From Trichinella spiralis (Eukaryota; Nematoda; Enoplea; Trichinellida; Trichinellidae): 64,000 nt of DNA. The notes under the pieces are model-generated. The model did not search any database. It had not been told where the DNA came from and was given only the letters and a program-made list of their open reading frames with translations. The position numbers and the translations under genes are program-made. Positions 34,296 to 46,200 of this stretch are shown in pieces. The stretch lies in NCBI GenBank assembly GCA_000181795.3, contig CM012953.1, forward strand, positions 8,076,602 to 8,140,601. Direction: 5' to 3'. Position 1 is the first letter of the stretch, and each line of letters starts with the position of its first letter.

Positions 34296-35720
34296 ATGAA
34301 TTACTTTTATGTAACTGGCAATGCTTTTCGCTTTTTCTCTTTGCTTATGCTGTTTTTGAAAATGTGGGAAACAAAATCTGCCGCTGGTAAAAATTGCATT
34401 GCTATTGCAAGTTATTTTTAATTAAGTTTGCATTCATTTTTCAGGTGTCTCTGCATCATCTGTGATATTATTTGCAATTGTTTTTACCACTCGATATGCT
34501 GACTTATTGGTCGCTTTTTATTCATATTACAATACAATTATGAAGGTATATTGTGTTGTTTGTTAAATTATTATATTCAGTTTAAATGCATATGAATAGA
34601 TATAGATGAATATATGTTTCGTCTTATAAAATTATTATTCTTTATTAGAAGTCATGCTGTTTATTATCACTTTTCTCAAATGTGTTGTCTATTTATAGCT
34701 GGTATATTTGTTGCTTTCCTATTCAACTGTGTATTTAATATTTTTTGAACTGCATTCAACTTATGATCATGGAAAAGATTTGTTTCGCACTGAATTACTC
34801 ATCATTCCATCGTTTTTTTTGGCCCTGACTTTAAATTACAATTTTGAAGTGATTGAGGTAAGCTCGTGTTATTTATTTTACTTTTTCTGAGAAGCAAGAC
34901 AGAACGAATTTGTTTTCTCGCTTCATCGATTTAGCTGCATGATTAAAGAATGACATTTGCGTTCATTTATTGCGATTGCTTATTTTAAAACTGCTTCTGC
35001 GTGTTCCTAGTGTTATAGCCGTTTGTTTTGATTATTTTCTAAAGTGAAGTATTTTTAATTAATATGAAAAAACAGAATGCTGTTGTTTTCTATATTGGTT
35101 GATTTTTTATAATATCATATGTAAATTGTGTTTTTTTTAGATTTGCTGGACCTTTAGCATATACTTAGAAACAGTAGCTCTTGTTCCACAATTATATATG
35201 GTGTTGAAATCCGGCTTTTTACATTCGACCATTCGTCCTTTTTTATACTGTTTCACGACATATCGTACGCTGTATTTGTTCAGTTGGATATACAGATATT
35301 TCGTCGAAAGTCGATTTGAATTAATTTCTGTTATCTCCGGCTGCGCACAAATGCTTTTGCTTGCTTCATTTTTCAATCGAAAATTGCGAACAACGTGAGT
35401 ACTTACTTCTTTTTCATTTGCAACTCGTAAAACATTATTGAAGAAAACTGTTGATGGGAAACTTAATACTTATTATTGAAATATATGGCCTGCACATTAC
35501 TGCAAACTATCATTGAATGTTTTGATCATTAACTTATTATTTTACATGTCTGTGAATATAACTTTTTGTTCTTTGTAGTGAAACATCCTCAAAATTTGGA
35601 CAAGATACTGTTGATGCTGGTCGAACTATTTATTTCACTCCAACAGCTGGAAAGATATGCACTACGAAGAATTTGAAACACGATCATACGCAATTTACTG
35701 GGGATGTATATTTATTTTAA
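34296..35720 (+). CDS. Diverged KDEL receptor (ERD2) paralogue, 5 exons
   Basis: Seven-helix ERD2 family. Exons 34296-34386, 34445-34545, 34699-34857, 35141-35394, 35579-35720; 248 residues against 212 in the canonical receptor. The first three exons have exactly the lengths of the neighbouring orthodox gene (91, 101, 159), so the two arose by tandem duplication. By human numbering it keeps Arg47, Tyr48 and Asp50 (TTRYADL), Glu117 and Trp120 ([12 protein letters not shown]), Glu127, Tyr158-Arg159 (TTYRTLYLF), Tyr162, Trp166 and Arg169. It has lost Arg5 (Tyr), His12 (Arg), Asn165 (Ser) and Asp193 (Ser), and the TGEAETIT loop is replaced by SGFLHSTI. The C-terminal KxK-type tail is replaced by a unique tail of about 45 residues ending TGDVYLF. 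Known roles: Arg5, Asp50 and Asn165 in signal binding, His12 in pH sensing, Asp193 in retrograde traffic. I infer altered or lost KDEL retrieval. Confidence 0.9.
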
Positions 35721-37288
35721 ATAGCTGTGTTTTTATGATTTGAAAATTAGTTTAGCCTAACGAATAATGTGAAATTAAATTTTTAGTTTTAAAGAACTAA
35801 ATTTCCAGTAACCAAAGCATGCATGTATTAGTTCAAATGTTGAAGTGTTTTCTGTATTATCATTTTGTTTTGGCTTAAAATTAAAGAACTATATTAAGAA
35901 TTCGTTTCAAACTGTAACATTCCGACACACACACACACACATATATATATAGGTAAGAGATACACCATGCAACGATTGGCAGACTGTAATTTAAATTTAT
36001 AAATTGTTTTGTGCACCTGACTTATTTTAATACCTCTTACCGTAATAGTACAGTAAGGTATTTTAAAAGGGAGGATAAAAGGGGGTTCACTTAATCGAGT
36101 ACATAGAAGCAAATGGAGAGCTGTTTTTAAATCTGTTGTTACATATGCTGATTGATTGATTGAATATTAATTCTTATATGTTGTGATTCGTTCGCAAATT
36201 TTCTGATGTATCAAAAAATACTTGAAAGAAATTTAACGACTTTGAAAAGAAAATCGAAATTTTTTCCATTCATAAATTACACTCTGTTTAAAATACCAGA
36301 AATCAGGTAGCATTAAAATGAATTTTACAATTTTAACAGTTTCATTCAAAATTAAATCTGGGAAGTAAATTTCATAAACAAAACATGTGTATCTTAAATA
36401 TGACAAGTTTATATCGCAGTGTAACGAGTCCAGTATGGGTCGAGTTTTGGTGGATTTCTGTTTTGCTAATCATTCCACTAGTCATCCGCCTTTGGCGTCT
36501 TGTGGCTAGAGTTGGCTTGCTCCATCTGATTTAAGAAACGTTATAAGAGTGACAACTTCATTAAGATAATTTTATTGAACACAGCAAAGTTTACATCGAA
36601 ATACATATACAAACATGCAGTTTTTATATAGTGTAATCGCAACTAACGTAATAGTCTGCACAACAACAATAAAATCCTTTTAATATTGCTTCTGCAACCC
36701 ATATATTGGGCAGACAGGTGGACCTCTCAACAAGCAGCTGCTCAGTTTTGGCTGTTCATTATTCGCTCCCAATCTAATGGTCGACTGCATGTCTGGTTTT
36801 CTAGGTATCATGGTTATTTGATCCGTAGAATAATAATTTCTTTGGTTTATGGCACGGAATTGCCTGAATAAAGTTCAGATTTCAGCTCGGCGTCATGTTT
36901 TCCGACATTTATAAAATATGACTGTTTCAAATTATAAATTTATGGTAGAGATTCAAAATAACAAGTAAATACACATTAAAAACTCTGTATTGAAAATTTT
37001 GAAAATTATCAACTGGAAAACAAATTTTTCACGTATATTTATTCATAATCAATTTTATGTAAAAATTACAAGAAAATGTTAAAATTTTATTAATAAACGA
37101 GAAATCTAACTGCAAATAATACTTGCATAATTATTTTAATGAAAATTTTTAGTCTGTTTTCTGTTTTCTTCAATCCATTAAACTTGATTGTCGTATATAC
37201 TGTACTGTACATTTTTCTCATCTTCATACGTGGCCTAATTTTGAATTGTGTCATTAAGTTGAGTTGAGTTGTTTTTTTTGCCAGAGCA
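35721..37288. other. Intergenic region between the two KDEL receptor genes
   Basis: Contains a CA/TA dinucleotide run (35,927-35,951), AT-rich sequence and, at 36,400-36,534, a G+C-richer candidate microprotein gene (separate entry). A plain AATAAA lies near 36,668. Nothing else is supportable. Confidence 0.5.
36400..36534 (+). CDS. Candidate 44-residue single-pass membrane microprotein
   Basis: ATG at 36400 to TAA at 36532-36534. The product starts MTSLYRSVTSPVWVEFWW, has one strongly hydrophobic segment (WWISVLLIIPLVIRLW) and ends in a short basic/hydrophobic tail (RLVARVGLLHLI). Codon choice (CGC, GTC, CTC, GGC) and G+C near 45% contrast with the roughly 27% of the flanks, which argues for selection on a coding sequence. 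An AATAAA about 135 nt downstream could serve as its poly(A) signal. Single-exon, no family recognised; small subunits of mitochondrial or ER membrane complexes have this size and shape. It may also be an exon of something longer. Confidence 0.38.
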   Translation: MTSLYRSVTSPVWVEFWWISVLLIIPLVIRLWRLVARVGLLHLI

Positions 37289-38747
37289 ATGAACATTTTT
37301 CGCATTTCTGGGGATCTGTCTCATTTAATTGCCATTCTCATCTTACTAATTAAGATTTGGAAAACGCGATCATGCGCAGGTATTTTTTTCAGTGTAACGT
37401 TTTGTACAACTTTAAATTTACTTTACATTTAAAGGTATATCGGGACGTTCGCAAATTTTGTTTGCACTGGTGTTTTCTACTAGATATCTTGATCTCTTCA
37501 CGGTGATTTATTCTTACTACAATGCAGTAATGAAAGTAAGTGTTCGTGTCGATCTTCTTTATGTTTGTACTCTAGTTTGCACGCTTGAGGACAGTTTTAA
37601 GTTAATTATTTTGTTTTACTTAATTAGATGTTGGTTTTTAATTTTATGCACAAGTGGAGAGCTTAAAGTTCAGTAAATTTCAGTGTTTGGTTTGATCATC
37701 TATGCTAAACAAATAAATTGTGTGATGTTGATGATGTTTAGTTTGTTTTGTTTTACATTTTGTTATCAAAGTAAATGTATAAATTTTCAAAATGTTCTCA
37801 TCTTATATTAATTTAATGATAAATGAATTGAAGTTTATTTAGTTTTAAGTTTGGCGCAATTTATTTTTTTTGCATTTAGGTAATTTTTCTGGCTGTTACG
37901 TACGCGACACTGTATTTAATTTTCTTCAAGTTCAAAGCTACATATCATCGCAGTCACGACACTTTTCGAATTGAATTTCTTGTGATTCCTTCATTATTGT
38001 TGGCTCTTCTTATTAATCATCAGTTTTCTGTTATAGAGGTGAGTAATGAATTGTATGTTTTTTTGAATAATACATTTTGCGCAGTAAATTATTTGAAATT
38101 CAGTTTTTTTACATGTACTTAAAATTGATTAAATTTAATAGAATATGTTTTACCTGTGCTAATAATGTCTAATTTAATTAATTTTACAATTTTGTTTAAA
38201 CGTTATATGTGTATATTGAGAATGTGCTAATCGAGTTGTTTATTTTTAGGTGTTGTGGGCATTCAGTATTTATTTGGAATCGGTGGCTATTTTGCCCCAG
38301 TTGTTTATGCTGTCAAAAACTGGCGAAGCTGAGACGATAACAAGCCATTATTTGTTTGCGTTGGGTCTATATCGTGCACTCTACATTCTGAATTGGATCT
38401 ACCGATATGTGAACGAAAATTTCAGCGATGCAATTGCTATTGTTTCTGGTTGCGTTCAGACCATTTTATACGCTGACTTCTTTTATCTCTACGTTACTCG
38501 AGGTATGTATAAAATGAAGAATTTCAAAATGTTATTTAGTTTAAAATTACTCTTTACAGTAGCGACTTTTTGTAATTCTTTTGTAAGTTAATTTTTTGAT
38601 AAGTAAGTTCAAACATAAGGTAAAAATAACTTGTGATTGCTTGTTTAGTGGATGAAAAATAATTACAAACAGTGTTTTTTTTCAATCATGTAATAAAACG
38701 ATCATTTTATAGTGCTGAAAGGACGCAAGATTCAGTTGCCAGCATAA
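37289..38747 (+). CDS. KDELR: KDEL receptor (ERD2), canonical, 5 exons
   Basis: Retrieves HDEL/KDEL-ended ER proteins from the Golgi by COPI. Exons 37289-37379, 37435-37535, 37880-38038, 38250-38502, 38713-38747; 212 residues, exactly the family length. Start [13 protein letters not shown] keeps Arg5 and His12; then [19 protein letters not shown]-type helix 2 residues ([20 protein letters not shown]), [51 protein letters not shown] with Tyr162, Asn165, Trp166 and Arg169, and [11 protein letters not shown] with Asp193. The C-terminus [11 protein letters not shown] keeps the lysine-rich COPI-binding tail. Exon structure matches the diverged upstream copy apart from a one-nucleotide shift of the last intron. 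Only the last coding exon is short (35 nt). Confidence 0.96.
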
Positions 38748-39890
38748 ATCAGATAGAGGCTTTGTCAACATGCCAAAAAAGGAAGATTTGATGGTAATGT
38801 TATGGTTTCGATCGTTATTTTCTTCGCTGGGTTTGTTTTTGTAGAATTTATTATGAACAGTTATATATCCATATATATAGTGGTAAATTATACGTCAAAA
38901 GAGGTGCAGCATACATCATCCATACATGGAATATCCAAGCTTATTGTTTCCCGTTTATGCATGGAATAGAGATTTAAAATCGAATAAATTTCTTTTGGCG
39001 TATACATTTGTTTTTTTAATTGCGAAAAAGCACGTGACTTTATGTAAAAGTGTTTATAATTTTCAAGAAAATTGATCGTTTGAATTTCAACTAACAGCAA
39101 TCAAGAAGCTAGAAGCGTATGCGTTCGTTCCTGTTGCACACTGCTACTGCTGCCTATATTATATATATACATAAGCAGGCTTTCGGCAGTTTGAAGTGTA
39201 GTTTTCAACAAAAGAAAAAGAATACGTTTCTATGGAACATGGTCAGTTTTATTTCGCACAGAACCGCACTAGAATATGTATAAATTTTTTTAAAAACAAA
39301 ATATGAACAAAGCATATTTTTTGTACACAAATAAATGAATAATATAATCTGCACAGACGAGACCGAGCTGAGAGAAAGTAGTCTCGTCATTGGTTTTTTT
39401 GTTTTTCATTTTACAGTGTCAGCTTTTTCCATTATTCAAAACAGACAGAAGAAAGCTTCGACTAGAAGAAGAGCGCAGAAGAGAAAAATGTTCGCTGTTC
39501 AACTTGGCGCGTAAAAATTTTGTGCAGCGAAATTCGACCGATAAAAGGGTAAAAAGAACAAAGCGAAAAACCAACATTCAGAGCGCCAAGTCGAAATGGA
39601 CGACAGACACAAAATTATTTTATATTCCAATGAAGTTGAACTGTTTCGTTTTGGAGAAGAAACCATTCGTGCCAAACGGCTGGCCCCCCGCGTTACTGTA
39701 GTATGTCACACAGAGGCAGGCATGCACACAATTTCGGGAGTGGCCGCCGCCTTTATTTATTATTTTGTTTAGCGCTTTCCGTTCACACCAGTGTTTGTTG
39801 GACTTTCCAAACATGTAAAGCATTGGGGTTCGAAGAAATGCAATGAAACAACAATTTCACAAACACTGATGCAACCATGAGCGACAGAGA
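38748..39890. other. Region between KDEL receptor and the Gln-rich gene
   Basis: Holds the KDEL receptor 3' UTR, the 3' UTR of the convergent Gln-rich gene, and a G+C-rich patch (39,430-39,790) that is open on the plus strand (see 39,596-39,772). A strong acceptor (ttttacag) lies at 39,416. A minus-strand AATAAA at about 39,752-39,760 is suited to end the Gln-rich transcript. Confidence 0.45.
39596..39772 (+). CDS. Doubtful 58-codon reading frame
   Basis: ATG to TAG frame beginning MDDRHKIILYSNEVELFRFG, then EETIRAKRLAPRVTVV and a hydrophobic end (SGVAAAFIYYFV). Codon use is balanced, and a strong plus-strand acceptor lies 180 nt upstream, but an overlapping 103-codon frame competes and the segment also lies opposite the 3' UTR of the Gln-rich gene. 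Not recognised. Confidence 0.22.
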   Translation: MDDRHKIILYSNEVELFRFGEETIRAKRLAPRVTVVCHTEAGMHTISGVAAAFIYYFV

Positions 39891-42800
39891 TCAAGGCACT
39901 TCCTACAACGCAGAAATAGACGAGAAAATTATTAATATAATTTATCAGTAACGTTGATGATTTTTTTTTGCAAAATGTGTTTTGAAAAATTACCTGGTTG
40001 GACGGCGCGTACATATCCGGCGTGTAGGTGTTGCCAGTTTTCGGCAAACTGTTGTTGCTCATCGCGAACGCAGCCTGCAAAGTCGGATAAGCGGTCGCGT
40101 AATTGCACATGTTCGGTGCGACAAGCATCATCGAAGCGTTCGTGTCAGTCATGCACGAATCTTTGTGCATACCGTACGCTGGACTTTCCATCTTGGCATC
40201 GCATACAATACCTGAATCGGAAGAGTTTTCCGTTTTCGATTCGTGAAATACATCTACAATTGAAAAATTACAAATTATCCAAATGATTTATTTTGTCGTC
40301 GAACAAATAAAAACCTATTCTTTCACAATTTATCATATTATATCACTTTGATAAAGGAATAAAATGAAAATTTCTCACTCGTACCATCGAATCGATCTAT
40401 AACAACAGGCTGTAATGGTAAAAGTGGAGGAGGCTGCAGTTGTGGAAGGGCTTTGGTAGAAGTTGTAGCAGTAGTCGTAGCGGTATTGGTACAAATATTG
40501 GTTGCGGTATTAGTAGCAGCAGCCGCGGTAATAACAACATCAGTGGTTGTTGCTGTAGCAGTTGTTGTTAAAGCAGCCGTAGCACCGGCAACGGTGGTCG
40601 CGAGCATCGAAACATGGTCGATGAAAGGCGGCGTCGGATTGTACGGTGAAGGTAAATAATTGATCATGCTGTTCAAAGGGCTGCCGATGTTGTTGTTGTT
40701 GTTGTTGGCTTGAATGATGCCTTCATTACTACTGTTACTGTTGTTATGAACAGCAGCAGAAAAGCATCTTCCCGGTTCCATAATGCTTTCCAAATCGACC
40801 GTTTCATCACCAACCGGATAAGGCGATGACGTGGAAGATGTGGTCGGTTCGTACGAACCGAGCCGTTCTTTGGGTATGCGCAGTATCACTCTTGGCAAAG
40901 CACCGCCGCCGTCTGCTGAGATCGAAGGTGAAACTGATCCAGTGCTGCTGCAAGCTGGTTCGCATGGATGCGGTGGCACCGGATACGTGCTGAGCGTCGT
41001 GTTTGGCCTCTTCTTTCGACCACTTTTCGTCGAGCTGCCGCCGTTGGTACAAGATGCTGTCGCCGCTGCACTGATGCTGCCGTCAATACCTTTCAATTCT
41101 GGATGCAACGTGCAAATGTTCAACAATTTCTGTTTCACTTCGTCTTCGATCAGTCGTTCCTGCAAACCGACAACCGCCGGAGAAGCTGCCATATCAGCAC
41201 TACTAGTAGTAGTACTACTACTAGTAGTAGGAACATTTGTCGACACTTTTGAACTCGGGAAACCACTTTTCTCCTCTTCTTCGGTAAAACTGTACGGTGA
41301 ACCGCATTCGGAAATCGACGCCACGTCGTTGCTCGTCTCGTTGGTCACTTTCTGGGTCTTCTTGTATACCGGCACCTTACTGATGCTGGGCTTTCTCACC
41401 GGCGATGAGTCGTTACGATTCAATTCCACCAACGGATCGACCAGATACAAACGACTCACCTTGTGCCTTCGCCAAAATTCATCTTGGTGCTGTAGTCCAG
41501 CAGTCGTTGTTGTTGGAATCGGCTGAATGAACTGCGACGGCGAACACGCGGGAGGAATTGGAGAAAAACGAATCGGACTCGTCGTCTGTTGGAACAAATG
41601 CTGCTGCCCTTCTTCGTAATTAGCGGACAACGAGTTAGGTATAACAAGCACCAATGGCGCTTTCAACTGCTCCAACGATTCGACAAACTGTGTCCGACTG
41701 ACAGGCCTTAACTGTGGTGGTTGTTGCTGTTGGTGGTGATGGTGCTGTTGTTGTTGTTGTTGTTGTTGTTGCTGCTGCTGCTGCTGCTGCTGTTGCATGT
41801 CTTCATTTCGTTTAGCTAACATGGACAAATGCCGATCAAGTGCTTGATCCACTTCAGCTATTTCCCGCTCTTTACGTTTCGCTTTATCACCACCACCACC
41901 ACCACCACGTCTTTGTTTTGGTCTCTGTTGTTGTTGTTGATGCTGTTGCGTAGATGATACCAATAAACGAGACTGAATTGTTTCATTTCTATAAATCTCA
42001 TGTACGGTCATATTTGGAGGTGGTTGTAATGAATTTTGTTCATTAGTACGAGTCATGTAAGCGTCGAAGGTGTTTTGTTCCGAATAAGCGCTCGTACTAG
42101 CGCCAGTGGAGGAGAGGTAGTCCAGCTGTTGCGTCGAAGTAGGACCAGCGTAAGCAGTCGCAGCTGCGGCTGCATAACGAGACAAATCTGCGGACAAAGG
42201 TATTTGCATTGTTTGTTCGGCAGGTTTGAAAGCGTATTGTGGAGATGCGGTCGATTTGCAGTAGGATTGAGATTGTAGATGCTGTTGCTGCTGATCGCGC
42301 AACATGTTGCCCAAAAAGCAATTATTGAACGACAGATCGCGTGAACTTTGTTGCGAGTAGACATCCAACGCGGTCTTGTTGCTGCTGTTCAGCTGGCCTC
42401 GTGATGCGGCCAGCTTCAACAACGCCACGTCATCTACCTGTTGTTGTTGTTGTTGGTGTTGGTGTTGCAAGACGTGCTGAGGTAAAACTGCAATTGAAGG
42501 AGATTCAGCGGAAGATTTTGGAGAATTGACAGCAACCGGCGTCCCAGCCGGTGGCATGCTGACGCACGCGTTGTGCATGGTCACCTGTGAACTGTAACCA
42601 CCGGCAGCACCGTAGAAATTTGTGTTGCAATGATTGGCAAGCGCTGCCATCGTTGCCGTCTGAGAATCTAACATCGTCGTTCCGGTGCCAAACATTGGCG
42701 GTGGCCCAACATGCGAAGCGACATAATCATTGCCACCGAACGAGCGCATATTTGCCACCGATGTAGGCGTCGGGAAATACATGGACGAAGGCAAGGCTGT

Positions 42801-43214
42801 CTGGTCCAGATGAGTCGGCATCGGAAAATTCGCAGCCGGACGCTGCGCAGTCGCCAAATTGGGATGCGGATGATGATTACTTATACTACCCGGCAACACT
42901 TGCGAGGCAGTAGACATGCAAACCGAGGAACCATTGTCCTTAGTTGGCACTGCTAACGTGGGACCAGTTTGCGACTGATTAAAACTGGAATACAGGTTCG
43001 GCAGAATAAATTGAGTAGAACGGTCAGTGGCTGCGGTGCCCATGGCAGAGAAAGGAAAAGCGGCTGCTGTAGCCGCATCAACACAGTTCCGATACCAATC
43101 CCACTGCTGTTGATGACCGGCCGTTGCACCAAAGTGATGATGAGGACCAGCTGGAGAAGAAAGTGCTGGTCGTTCCCCATTGTGAAACATAAAATACTGT
43201 GACTGACTATTCAT
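39891..43214 (-). CDS. Large Gln/Ala/Ser/Thr-rich low-complexity protein, unknown function, 3 exons
   Basis: Exons (minus) 43214-40385, 40253-39994 and a last 12-nt coding piece 39902-39891; about 1033 residues, 943 of them from one exon. G+C is far above the surroundings. The start MNSQSQYFMFHNGERP lies 2 nt after an acceptor (ctgtttag), so the frame extending 18 codons further upstream is probably intron. Visible features: many Gln/His tracts, the longest about 17 Gln at residues 474-490 followed upstream by an NEDM helix; a basic Gly-run segment (RPKQRRGGGGGGDKAKRKE) near 430-445 that may be a nuclear signal; a conserved-looking piece FWRRHKVSRLYLVDPLVELN; a short helical block (GLQERLIEDEVKQKLLNIC); RVILRIPKERLGSYEP; and an alanine/threonine-rich C-terminal third. 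No DNA-binding domain found. Composition suggests a nuclear transcriptional regulator (inference only). The exon 2/3 junction leads quickly to a stop and is less certain. Confidence 0.75.
41745..41795 (-). repeat. CAA/CAG tract coding about 17 glutamines
   Basis: An uninterrupted run of mixed CAA and CAG codons in the Gln-rich gene, flanked by His codons on its C-terminal side. Seven contiguous CAG units plus CAA units make it potentially length-polymorphic. Confidence 0.95.
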
Positions 43215-46200
43215 CTCTAAACAGTGAAACAAAAGTAGAATCCAAACAATCGACATACAGTTTTTCAAAATTACAACGCAACTACTAATTTAAATCACCA
43301 TTCAATCGGAGACAACAATCTAATAATAACTACTTATGAACAAATACTACAGGGGCGTTGATACGTCTAATTTACAGAGAAGACGGAGGGGAGGGGAGCG
43401 GATATACTATCCAAAAGATTTATTTGGGATCCAGTGGATGGACATAGTGAGATTTGCATAAAATTTTTCCCAATGCGAGAGGAACAAACAAGTCGCCCTT
43501 ATTACTACCCTACTGCATGCACATATAATATATAATACACAAACTGCTTTAAAAAACATTCAAAATCAGCATCTCTATTCAGCGCTGCAATTGTATATTT
43601 TACAGCAATGTTAATGATAATAATTTCAAAAATTTAAACCTGTCACCTCAAAAACTATTCCATGATCGCTTAAATTTCTCAACAGTTTCAGAAAATTCAA
43701 AATAACACAACTTCATCATTAGCTCAAAGTTGACCGTCAGGAATTATTTATAAAAAAAATATATACATATAAAAAATTATAATTACAAAATATTTGAAAA
43801 GTGAATCAGAAGCACAGCTGATATACTATAAAAGTGTTTAAAAAAATACATCACACTGCATACTGTAGTTGCTTAACAACCTAATTGTTCATCTCTGATA
43901 TAATTCAAAGATACTGTAGAAACAAACTGAAAAAGTGCGATTAAATTTGTCATTCAACAAAGCAACTGCTTTTAAAACAAATTCACATAAATCAATCATC
44001 ACCTGAAAAAGTTAACCAACCAAACAAAACAAAACAAAGCAAAAAAACAAAGTATTCTACTAATTTTATAATTTCAATAATTAATTACTGACAACCAACT
44101 GCGCTATCTACAGCTTATCATTTCAAGAAATAAATTTGAAACAATTCTCAACGCTCTTCTCATAAGCGGTAAGTTTTTGATTTCAATGAATTAACATTTC
44201 AATCAATTCAACAAATTAACTTTTGGCATTAATTTACATTTATAGCACATATTTGGAAAACCTACATATTCCAGTTACTTTGCAAACTGTTCAACTGAAA
44301 AACAACAATTCAACATCATACTTGAAGAATCGAACTGTTGCCAAATGCAACATTCAGAGATTTTCGAGCAATTTTCAGTCTCGAGCAGATAAAAAAGTAA
44401 AAATGATCAAATAAAATAACCACGAGAGAATACTGATAGCAGTGACAAATTCTGTATAATGTTCCCAATTCGAATTCGCGATCGGCGGTGACCTTCATGC
44501 AAACAGCTGTGCCCAATTATGCTGCTTTAGCAACAAATCGAAAAAGCAGAGCTTCATCTTACCAACACTTAAATTTTCTAATTACTATTCAACAACAACA
44601 ACAACAAGAACAAGACTCAATATTCAGTGCGACGCTTTTTCATATAACACATAACTGCTTCAAATGACTAACCGCCGCCACTATTGCCTCTAAGTAACGG
44701 TAAACAAGGACAACAAACAATACTGACGACCAATTTAGCATGTGTTTTATCTCTCCACACGTGCGTCTTTGGAAAGGTCTGTTTGTCAAATGAAAAATTT
44801 CAAAACCACATTACTTATTGAAGCAAGCATGTGCTGCTTATGTTTTAAAAACATTTAATATGCATAATAAGAATAACAACTTCAAAAATTCTTCATTAGT
44901 GGATCTGTCATTGCAGATTAAAATATTGTAAAAAAGAAAATTTTGAAACGCTACAAAACCTAGCAAGCATGCTGAGTAAAAGCTCTCTTATCCAATATTT
45001 CCATTTTCAATGTGCACTGAAAATGTGGGCCAAAATTTTATGTAGAACAAACAAATATTCTCGTGTAAGCAAAGAGAACGCAAACAGGCCAGCGGAAAAC
45101 AAAGTCAGAATTCAGCAAAAAAATCAATCAGCAAAGAGAACCATGTGCATAAAAATAGACGTGGTAAATGATCAAAAGAGATAAGCTAACAACCACAACA
45201 TCTACCAACCAAACTGGACTCTTGCATAAATCTTCTTCATGCACTTGCAGTTGGAAGCAAACTTCGAAAAAAAACTGGTCATTTTTTACCAATACAATAA
45301 AGAAATAATTAAAGAACACAAAAAACGGCACCAGTTTTATAAATATCAGCGAATGGGGCTTATTCTTAATTTTCCTCTCAAGTGATTACGTAGATCTTGG
45401 CAAACTGTCGATGTTTTCATCGAAGACAACTTGTGTTCACATCAGTTCGCTAACAAAGTGACAATAAAAACAACAACCAAAACTTATCACAGCTAAACTT
45501 CAATTTTTTTATAGAAAAATACGGGGAAATAAAACATACTTTTCTGGCATTTAAAAAAAGTTCTAGACAACTACTCTTCCTCTTCCATAACAACCACTTC
45601 GCCAAATCTATAAAAGCAAACAGCTTGTCAGTAAATTAAACGCATCATGCGCACAGTACGTGTGTGTGGTCACTCATTTTTGAATAAGACCTTTCAAGAA
45701 CCGCATGCAAGGCAAAACAGACGATAAACACAATTGATAAACAAACGTAAAGCAAGCAACATGTGCAATTATAATTCTTGGATGATAGTGCAAATAAGCT
45801 GTAAGAGTGCAGTTTTTTATCACTGAAAACAAAACAAAACAAATGTTATTTTAAATTATACACTCAAATTTGCAACTTTTAACAAATAATAAATAATACA
45901 TAGAAGAAGGATAATGTTAAAAACAGTTCACATTTCAAAGCTTACATGCGAAATTCTTGTGCGTCATGTTTTCATATAAGTTTTTTTATCTTCAAAATGC
46001 CACTTCAAACACATCAACATCAGCACCAAAAGCAATTTTACTCGAAATCTGTAAATTCGGAACGCTGATACAGTATGAATATAATGATGTGCAAGTACTT
46101 ATATAAATATGAAATTCGACGATGCTTTTTCTGATATATTTAATGCAGAATATCTGATGGCGTGGAGGTGTAAAATTTTACGCTTTTATTACAATAAGGT

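Noticed and set aside
40453-42529. Several plus-strand frames (one of 231 codons) across the Gln-rich gene
   Set aside because: Valine- and Cys-rich shadows of the opposite-strand Gln/Ala/Thr codons in a G+C-rich exon.
43215-43268. 18-codon hydrophobic N-terminal extension of the Gln-rich protein (MKNCMSIVWILLLFHC), which looks like a signal peptide
   Set aside because: An acceptor (tttcactgtttag) lies directly before ATGAATAGT, so this stretch is probably intron; the rest of the protein looks nuclear, not secreted.
44969-45184. 71-codon plus-strand frame upstream of the Gln-rich gene
   Set aside because: No recognisable features; probably chance.
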